The position numbers and the translations under genes were made by a program. Source: Symbiodinium natans (Eukaryota; Sar; Dinophyceae; Suessiales; Symbiodiniaceae). Taken from it: a stretch of 64,000 nt of DNA. The stretch spans positions 276,001 through 340,000 of the forward strand of contig CAJNDS010002581.1 of NCBI GenBank assembly GCA_905221605.1. Direction: 5' to 3'. Below are positions 57,843 to 64,000 of this stretch, one piece after another. The notes below the pieces were generated by a model. That model saw only the letters and a list, made by a program, of their open reading frames with translations, was not told the origin of the DNA and searched no databases. Positions within the stretch are counted from its first letter, which is position 1. Every line of letters begins with the position of its first letter.

Positions 57843-60800
57843 ATTAGCCGACATCCCCAAGCATATGGCATCCAGGTGCTCCGACACATCGGAACACGGG
57901 ACACTGATGCCACCCCACAACAGGTGCTTGGACACCAGCCTCGACGGGAGATCCGCACAGTTTGATGGGGAAGGAACGCGTGAGAACCAAGGGATGAACT
58001 CACACCCCACCTCCAAGCTCACGAACATTTTAAGCAGGCTTTTCACAGTTGGGGACCTGCCCCTGCATGAAATCAAAATGTCCCTGACGGAGTTGTTGTC
58101 GATGAAAGCCACAACAGGTGAGTTCGCAACCCTTTTGCCCCAAAGACGGAACGCAAGCAGCACCGCAACAAACTCAGCCTCCATTATGATCGTGTCTTTG
58201 TTGATCTCACCCAGGAGCTTCCGGACGTCGCTGTCAAGGGCGTGGGAGAAACCAGCAACCAACACACCCTTATCATCAAACAAGAGACCACCAACACCAC
58301 AAGGCAGCACGGGGTCATCCTTCGAATAGGATGCATCAGTGAAGACATACCAGGTTTGCTGTTTGTTGACTTGGACTAGCCTAGGGCGTCCACTGTCCAA
58401 CATGTCGACCAGCGAGGTGAAAGTATCAATGCACTCCGCCGGCAGATCAGGAGGGGCACCCCCATGGGCGTAATCAGAAAGCTGCTGCATGCAAAACTTG
58501 CTCTGACGCCCAAACAGCTGTCCACTTGCAAACTGGAGCTTACCCCTTAGCTTGAGTGCTTGAGGCGCACTCATGCGTCGGTCTTTCTGGGCCTGCTTCA
58601 TAGTCTCTACGAGGAGCTGAACTCTCTTTTCCGTGTTGCAAATGGTCACACGACCCAAGTGGGCGCTCGAAAGCACTATGTCAACCCCTAACGCACAAAA
58701 GGTTTCCGCAAACGGCACATCCTTTTTCCCACCTTGGGCCAGGTCCCAACCCAACAGGGCGAAGAGCAAGGTGATTGTTTGGTGCACATTAGCCACCTGC
58801 GAGCCCCTAGCAACCGACACGAAGTCGTCAAAGTAGTGGGACCAGCAAAGGGCGAAGAAGAATGCGCCAAGGTGCCATACCGAGTTAACGGTCCTCAGAA
58901 AAGTCGACACTGACTTGACTGCCCCGAAAGGGAGTGCGTGCAGCTGAAACACCACTACCCTCTTCAGATCAGGATCCCACAGCCCAATGTACGAAGCCCA
59001 GGCCCCTGCCGGGTCCAACGCCAGCTGCCTGTAGGCACTAACCAGGTCATAGAACCTTCCCTTGAGACTACACCCTGGTTGCGCTCGCATCAGAGACAGG
59101 CACAAGCCTGCGATGACGTCGACGGTCTGGGGGCGCACGGTCTCCGACGTCTCCACGGAGCTGTTGACTCCCGACCCTGAGAAGTCGTCAATCAATCTGA
59201 TTTTCCCATCCTGCTCGATCCCGAACCGTCGTGACACTATGGCATCAGGTGGCAGCTGATCCACCTCTATGGGACCTGACAGCCAGCCCCTGTCACGCTC
59301 CTCGAGAGTTTTCGTCTGGACCTCGCGATCCAGAGCCTCCCCTTGAGACTTGATGGTGGACAAAAGGGCCGCCCTAGAGGTGGGCGCATCTCTTTTGAGT
59401 TGGTCAACGGTGACTGACGCCGGCTTGAACTTCGGGGCAAACACGCCTGTATCGGGCACCGGGCCTCCCAGGTTAGTACCCGAGATTACTTCATCGAAGA
59501 TGGACACATCGTCGTAGGAAGCCTCAACCATCATCGCCTTCCACAAGAGGAGACGTTTGGGCTTTAGGATCGTAGCGACCTGTTTATGCATAGAGGCCTT
59601 CAGCGCTTCTTCCTCGCTCCTGAGGTCCTGCGCAAGCTTAAGCCACTTAGCAAACTGGCGCGCTCTCAACCCGCACAACTCCGACTCGGACAACGAGGCA
59701 TGGGTGCACACAGCATCTTTGAGGACTTGCGGCAGGGAGACCTCAAGGGTTCTGGGATGGCCGGCTTTAACGGCCTCGCGGACAAACTGTTCCGGGGAGA
59801 AAGGGATACCCCAAACAAGCTCGTTCCAGAGCTCCGCAGCAGTACCACAACCTTTGTTTCCAGAACCAGCGCTCGAACTCCCCTGCTTAACCGGGACTAT
59901 TTGCAGCAGCTGGGCGTCGGCTGGCACCGAGCGCTCGGGGCAGACGGCCACGTGGGGCAGGGGCCAGGGGTCCTTAAGGCGGGCACGCAGGGGCACCGGA
60001 CAGGAGACAGAAGGGGGGACCCGTACTCGCAAAATGCGAGCATGCTCAGGCACGCGGGGCCCCGTCACAGAGGCTTTCGGCTGACTCCCGACCTGGCCAC
60101 GGACAAGAGACAACTGGAGCCCGGCAGGTGAGGGCGGCTTGGGCGGGCAAGCTTGGAAGAACGCCTGGGCGAGGGCACGCGCCAGTGGCAGCGGATACGC
60201 AGCTTCCAACGACGTAGAGAAGCCGTTAGGCGCCTCTGGCGCCACCCCCCACGGCAGGTGACGTTGAGCGCAAGACTGCCCAGGGCAGGACTTGCAGATG
60301 CAGTCAAACGCACCCCGGGTATACGCAATGGCCGTCCACTTCGGACGACGGCTGCCGTAGGCGCAACTCTGGAATGCAGTGAACTGAAGGAGCTGTGCGA
60401 TGCGTGCAAACATGGAAGTGCGCCAGTAGAGACTTTGCCGAGGGTTCTCGACACCGATGACAAGGTTACGGGAGGCAGCCTCAAGAACCAAATCAGAAAC
60501 ACAATCGTAAAGCTGGTTCGCTAAGGTGACTCGGAGAAGGGATTGACCTTTTAGCTGCGGCAGCCCGTTCGGAAACTTCTCCGATCGGAGAGGGGGGGGC
60601 CCCAGAACCCCTTTGACCTCCCTTGCTCGGCTGGCCGTCCCACATGGTGGAGCGAACCAAATACCCACGCAGTTGGGCATTGCCAGCCAACGTCGGACCA
60701 ACTCAACGCCTTCCGTTGTACACAAGTCGACAAGATGAACATGACAGGCGGCGCCAGGGACGCGCTTATGATCGACGGCAATGGCGTCAAAACCAAGTTG

Positions 60801-61805
60801 CTTAAGGCAGGCGGATAGCCTGGACATGCCAGAAAAGACCTCAATAATGAACGCGGGTCGGGAAGACAGCTCAGGCTCTTGCGTAGGCTCCGGTGCGGGG
60901 TTGCTGAGCGGAGGAACATCCGCCAGTGCTGGAAGGAAATCCGGTGGCAACGGGAAGCCAAGCTCGAGGAGGGCTTGGGGGACCTCAAGCTTAACTGAGG
61001 GCATATAAGGCAGCGCATATGCCACAAGGACCACGCGACGGCCTTGCCAGGGTTCAGTCATATGCCAGTGGTCCTTAGCAGGCAGCTCGAGACAACCATC
61101 ATCGAACTTGAGCACACGACCCTGAAGGGGAGAGCCTTGAACAGGGCGGACATCGTGCCCGGGGCCCTCACACCACACACCGCCCCCGGAGAAATCCGAA
61201 AGCTTAAACACAAGATTAGGAGACGGGCCGTTATGGGAGTCACGATGAGGCTCAGTGGGAATGTCACAGAATATGGCAAGCGAAGTGAACACCGCAGACG
61301 GCCGGCGCTGCCGAACGAAGGCACAGAGGACCTGCGCGACTTTTGGGAAGCGGGCCACATTGGCCCGAAGACCCAGCACACCCCCTCGCCGGTACAGACC
61401 AGTGAAGAATGAGCTTCCTGACGCTGCCTTGTGAGGCGCCTCATGTGGAAGGAGCTCCCACATGGAGAGCACAGAGTGAGGATCAATGAGTTTGCCCTGG
61501 AGAAGTTGCTCAGCAAGTTCCTCAGGGTCACTGACAGAAGCGCACGAATTCAGGTGTAGGGAGGTTGGCTCAGGAACATGGGAAACCGGGGGCTCAGCCG
61601 CAACATGGTGCACAGCTTGACTGACCACAGCGGGAGCCTCATGGGAGGTTGGCTCAGGAGCATGGGAAACCGGGGGCTCAGCCGCAACATGGAGCACAGC
61701 TTGACTGACCACAGCGGGAGCCTCAGCTCCAGTTTCCTCATGTGGCGGAACCGCTGGCAACACGGGCTCATCCGACGTTAAAGCAGCAAGTCCCGCCTCT
61801 GGCAC
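57831..61805 (-). CDS. Retroelement Pol: 2OG-Fe(II) oxygenase-like, C5-methyltransferase-like, RT, RNase H
   Basis: 1324 residues counted from a GTG at 61805; the first ATG is residue 115, so it is probably made as an extension of gag. Residues 28-81 are a duplicated 28-residue unit. Residues about 130-265 look like a 2-oxoglutarate/Fe(II) oxygenase: FCDIPTEPHRDSHNG gives H187-x-D189, SGGGVW follows, and HWHMTEPWQGRRVVLVAY supplies the distal His (H246 or H248) and Arg256. Residues about 318-550 match C5-cytosine methyltransferases: EVFSGMSRL (motif I), AVDHK, FAPPCGTASRA with C388 (motif IV), VENP (motif VI) and a PLPLARALAQAF end. Reverse transcriptase spans about 840-1090: FYDLVSAYRQL with D920, LPFGAVKS and HYFDDF with D993-D994. 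RNase H spans about 1150-1290: FTDASYS with D1157, E1209, AFIDNN with D1236 and ADLPSR with D1285. Enzyme activities are inferred. Confidence 0.9.
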   Translation of the reverse strand: MPEAGLAALTSDEPVLPAVPPHEETGAEAPAVVSQAVLHVAAEPPVSHAPEPTSHEAPAVVSQAVHHVAAEPPVSHVPEPTSLHLNSCASVSDPEELAEQLLQGKLIDPHSVLSMWELLPHEAPHKAASGSSFFTGLYRRGGVLGLRANVARFPKVAQVLCAFVRQRRPSAVFTSLAIFCDIPTEPHRDSHNGPSPNLVFKLSDFSGGGVWCEGPGHDVRPVQGSPLQGRVLKFDDGCLELPAKDHWHMTEPWQGRRVVLVAYALPYMPSVKLEVPQALLELGFPLPPDFLPALADVPPLSNPAPEPTQEPELSSRPAFIIEVFSGMSRLSACLKQLGFDAIAVDHKRVPGAACHVHLVDLCTTEGVELVRRWLAMPNCVGIWFAPPCGTASRAREVKGVLGPPPLRSEKFPNGLPQLKGQSLLRVTLANQLYDCVSDLVLEAASRNLVIGVENPRQSLYWRTSMFARIAQLLQFTAFQSCAYGSRRPKWTAIAYTRGAFDCICKSCPGQSCAQRHLPWGVAPEAPNGFSTSLEAAYPLPLARALAQAFFQACPPKPPSPAGLQLSLVRGQVGSQPKASVTGPRVPEHARILRVRVPPSVSCPVPLRARLKDPWPLPHVAVCPERSVPADAQLLQIVPVKQGSSSAGSGNKGCGTAAELWNELVWGIPFSPEQFVREAVKAGHPRTLEVSLPQVLKDAVCTHASLSESELCGLRARQFAKWLKLAQDLRSEEEALKASMHKQVATILKPKRLLLWKAMMVEASYDDVSIFDEVISGTNLGGPVPDTGVFAPKFKPASVTVDQLKRDAPTSRAALLSTIKSQGEALDREVQTKTLEERDRGWLSGPIEVDQLPPDAIVSRRFGIEQDGKIRLIDDFSGSGVNSSVETSETVRPQTVDVIAGLCLSLMRAQPGCSLKGRFYDLVSAYRQLALDPAGAWASYIGLWDPDLKRVVVFQLHALPFGAVKSVSTFLRTVNSVWHLGAFFFALCWSHYFDDFVSVARGSQVANVHQTITLLFALLGWDLAQGGKKDVPFAETFCALGVDIVLSSAHLGRVTICNTEKRVQLLVETMKQAQKDRRMSAPQALKLRGKLQFASGQLFGRQSKFCMQQLSDYAHGGAPPDLPAECIDTFTSLVDMLDSGRPRLVQVNKQQTWYVFTDASYSKDDPVLPCGVGGLLFDDKGVLVAGFSHALDSDVRKLLGEINKDTIIMEAEFVAVLLAFRLWGKRVANSPVVAFIDNNSVRDILISCRGRSPTVKSLLKMFVSLEVGCEFIPWFSRVPSPSNCADLPSRLVSKHLLWGGISVPCSDVSEHLDAICLGMSANKGA
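61561..61722. repeat. 84-bp tandem duplication in the pol N-terminus
   Basis: Units starting at 61561 and 61645 (plus-strand text GAGGTTGGCTCAGG) differ at a few positions. They encode two copies of a 28-residue Ala/Val/Pro-rich linker (APAVVSQAV..HVAAEPPVSH), keeping the frame. Confidence 0.85.
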
Positions 61806-61811
61806 TGACTG

Positions 61812-62837
61812 TCACTCCTTGTGATCCCGGATGGGATGCGGTTGGAAACACTTGCAACACAGGTGCTTGCGGGGACATGTGGTGGCGGAACACTTGCACT
61901 TGTCCCCATGCAGGTTGTAGTCAAAACAGAGGGCCTCACCCGTAGGGGCGTTAGCAACGCCTCCTTTCTGGAGAATCTCCTTGGGGATACGGGCGGCGAA
62001 GGACGTTTTATCCATTGGGAAACTTCCGTCTGTGGCTGCACGCGGTTGAATACCCAGTTCGATCATGCGGACAAACACCTGCCGATCGGCTTCCACCAAC
62101 TGTGCCACAGAGCAGCGTGCAAAACCTGGAGGGGGTTCCCGATGAAGGTTGCTGAACAACCGGGAGATGTACTTCTCATAGGCAGTGTAGGTGACGCTCT
62201 GAGCAAACACATAGGCAATACCCCGGCGACGAAGGGCCTCCTGGACTTGCAACGCGCTATGAGTTGGCATACTCATGGCATCATCCGTTTCCTTGATCAC
62301 CAACTTGGAGCTTTCAAGTTCAAGCTGGCGGGATGCACCTTTGGAGTGGGTAACTTCATGCGTCCTCGATACACATCTATCAGGGCTGAGGTACTTCAAC
62401 TGATTGGCGGACTCCTGCCTGACACAATCCTCTAAGACACATCGCCCAGGTTCCATGCCGCCTTCAATGAGCACGCCCGGAAGCCGACCCCGCAGGTGCT
62501 GCAGACGCCGGTCCCTTTCCGCCTCCGGCATTTTTCTGGAGGTACCTTCCGGGTCAGAAACTTGCAGGCGCAAGTCAGCCAAAACCAGCGTCTGCGCTTC
62601 AAAGACAAGGCGGCGCACACATGCCCTGCCCGCCGCATTGGCTCCAGGTGTGGTAGCTGCACAGAATGCATTGAAGGCTGACTCAGGGATGACCTGACCA
62701 GGCTGACCCACTGCATAAGCCAATTGACCCAGGCTGGTGAACCCACCGACACGAAGCTCCGCTAGCACATCATCAGGGCATTTGATCTCGCGGGCACGCT
62801 GGACGAGGTGGGCCTCAGACTCAATCAAGGAAGACAT
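61812..62837 (-). CDS. Retroelement Gag-like protein with C-terminal zinc-knuckle
   Basis: 341 residues from an ATG (MSSLIESEAHLVQRAREI) to UGA. The body is helical with a central charged region. The C-terminus has a Cys/His cluster (CFDYNLHGDKCKCS, CPRKHLCCKCFQPHPIRDH) like the nucleic-acid-binding knuckles of retroelement Gag proteins. The UGA is followed in the same frame by CAG TCA and then the pol ORF, so reading through this single stop would give one polyprotein of about 1670 codons. Gag would package element RNA; that role is inferred from family and position. Confidence 0.75.
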   Translation of the reverse strand: MSSLIESEAHLVQRAREIKCPDDVLAELRVGGFTSLGQLAYAVGQPGQVIPESAFNAFCAATTPGANAAGRACVRRLVFEAQTLVLADLRLQVSDPEGTSRKMPEAERDRRLQHLRGRLPGVLIEGGMEPGRCVLEDCVRQESANQLKYLSPDRCVSRTHEVTHSKGASRQLELESSKLVIKETDDAMSMPTHSALQVQEALRRRGIAYVFAQSVTYTAYEKYISRLFSNLHREPPPGFARCSVAQLVEADRQVFVRMIELGIQPRAATDGSFPMDKTSFAARIPKEILQKGGVANAPTGEALCFDYNLHGDKCKCSATTCPRKHLCCKCFQPHPIRDHKE

Positions 62838-63278
62838 GGCACGGAGAACCTACGCTGCACAAACAAAGAGGAAGCCACACCTGATCACATCACATGCACA
62901 ACGTGGTAGGAGACTCCGTACGAACACCACTCAACTCAATGAACTACAAAGAACATGTCCGCATTCTACAACTGCGAGCCTGGTTTTGGAACATTGCATG
63001 CACAATCCAACACTCACATGCTGAATGTGTGGCCCCTGGGCCCCCCCCCATTGCCCATAAAGCCCATTGGCTAGGCATTGGCACCATGTGCCTCAAGGCT
63101 CATACGGGACCATGTCCTTGCCTTGACTTCAAAAAAACCGACATCTAGCCGGCAACGGCACACTGCAGCTCTCGCTTCCTCACATTAGCCCCTGGGCACA
63201 TGTCGCTACCATGTAGCAATCTCTTTTCTTCGCCATAGCGAGTGGAAACGAACACATCCGTCTCCCATCCACACCTCA
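62838..63278. other. Gap between gag and the recombinase remnant
   Basis: No coding frame seen. It contains a short C run near 63042 and the phrase CATTGGCTAGG at about 63067, which recurs near 63954. It could be the 5' leader of gag or a junction between two element copies. Confidence 0.4.
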
Positions 63279-64000
63279 TCACATGTTGCGTTTGCAAGTG
63301 CGACACTCTGGATTCATAAGATCCTCCTCAGAAGGCAAGACGTACATTGCCGTGCGTGGGCGCCCACACACAAGGATGTTGTCGCCATAAGCATGGTGAA
63401 GAACTCCGGATCTGGAGTGTTTTACCCATGTTCCAGTGCCTTGCACAGGGTTCCCGCTTGGAACAGGTACCCGATCATCGACCCGCACGGGGTCGGGTGA
63501 TGTCGGCGATTCACTCGAGCCCGATGACTCACTCGAGCTATCGGAGGAAGACGATTCCTCCTCACCGGAACTTTCAACCTTGATAGCAGGTGTTAACGAG
63601 GCACTAAGGTATGCCTGAGTCGGCAACAAGCCCTTGCCTTGTGTTGGCCCATCTGCAGAAGGTGGCTGCGGGGGGAACGCCCACATGTGTCCCCGAGGTG
63701 CATCAGGAGAGAACTCAAGCTGTCTGATGGCATCCATGACTGTTTCCAGCTCCCTCACGGGCCCCATGCTCAACTCCACGGAGTACACAGCCTCAGTTCC
63801 TTCCACCGCCGGACCTCCTTCTTGGCACCAGCCTTGCTGGCCCAAGAGATGCACGTTCTTTTCAAGCTGTGTGAAGAGACCGCCTTATCTTTAAGCACAA
63901 GCCTTAGGAAAGCTGAGACTTCCCCTGCCGTAATGGCTCTGCGAGCCAACACGCCATTGGCTAGGGGCGGGCGGAAGAGCGCAGCACCAACATGCCCATG
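63279..64000 (-). pseudogene. Tyrosine-recombinase-like ORF, frameshifted and cut by the window end
   Basis: From the window edge the frame reads LFRPPLANGVLARRAITAG, then VSSHSLKRTCISWASKAG, the HxxK/R block of retroelement tyrosine recombinases, and stops at 63770. The homologous continuation (EGTEAVYSVELSMGPVRELE, with the candidate catalytic Tyr in AVYS) is in another frame of the same strand. Between them a few residues usually present in this family (an LGxH-type box) appear to be missing, so a small deletion probably caused the frameshift near 63800. After the domain comes a Pro/Ser/acid-rich tail (SSGEEESSSSDSSSES) ending CRTCKRNM and TGA at 63279. I describe the break only; the intact form is not reconstructed. 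Confidence 0.55.

Larger units (their letters stand above)
57111..64000 (-). mobile_element. Retrotransposon, probably of the tyrosine-recombinase (DIRS-like) kind
   Basis: Read leftwards: recombinase-like ORF remnant (from beyond 64000 to 63279), an unassigned 440-bp gap, gag (62837-61812), pol (61805-57831), then direct repeat, 316-bp spacer, direct repeat. Pol has reverse transcriptase and RNase H but no integrase or protease that I can see, which fits a tyrosine-recombinase element. A repeat-spacer-repeat end resembles the split direct repeats of such elements. In classic DIRS the recombinase comes after gag, not before it, so the recombinase remnant may instead belong to a neighbouring copy. 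Gag and pol are long and undamaged apart from one UGA, and the two 208-bp repeats are identical, which suggests recent activity. Confidence 0.7.

Noticed and set aside
59557-60131. Plus-strand ORFs of 175-181 residues inside the retroelement
   Set aside because: Antisense of the pol coding sequence; the minus-strand frame has clear domain motifs.

Overview
The window looks like nuclear DNA of a dinoflagellate, most likely in or near the Symbiodiniaceae. That is an inference from several traits. Genes are broken into short exons with very small introns (about 40-80 bp), some using GC instead of GT donors. Every convincing coding stretch lies on the minus strand. CCCTAAA/TTTAGGG-like arrays are scattered internally. 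Retroelement proteins are of a type I associate with dinoflagellate predicted proteomes. There is no bacterial operon structure. I recognised no rRNA, tRNA or CRISPR, though I could not run a structure search.

Layout. 0.6-8.3 kb holds exons of several unidentified genes plus an ankyrin-repeat gene (3.3-4.6 kb). 9.4-12.6 kb is a complete three-exon NRAMP metal transporter with a 77-bp GC-AG intron and a 1.6-kb intron carrying a foldback. 12.6-22.1 kb has a duplicated 270-bp element, a small complete three-exon gene (17.9-18.5 kb) and several orphan exons. 22.7-25.1 kb is a URC1-like gene (GTP-cyclohydrolase-II fold, uracil catabolism). 25.4-34.5 kb is mostly repeats, including a decamer minisatellite and an 11-bp minisatellite. 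34.5-54 kb carries many coding-like minus-strand exons among CCCTAAA-like arrays, a 470-bp purine tract and degenerate tandem repeats.

57.1-64.0 kb is a retrotransposon read right to left: a broken tyrosine-recombinase-like ORF that runs off the window, a gag ORF, then a 1324-residue pol separated from gag by one in-frame UGA, then a perfect 208-bp direct repeat pair around a 316-bp spacer. Pol carries, in order, a predicted 2-oxoglutarate/Fe(II) oxygenase fold, a C5-cytosine-methyltransferase-like domain, reverse transcriptase and RNase H. Putting a DNA-methylating-type and a DNA-oxidising-type fold in one mobile polyprotein is the most notable feature here.

The co-orientation of genes fits the unidirectional gene arrays known in dinoflagellates. 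No functional link between the recognised genes (ankyrin protein, NRAMP, URC1) can be read from the sequence. Most multi-exon models below were assembled by eye from open frames, splice consensus and phase agreement, so their ends are provisional.
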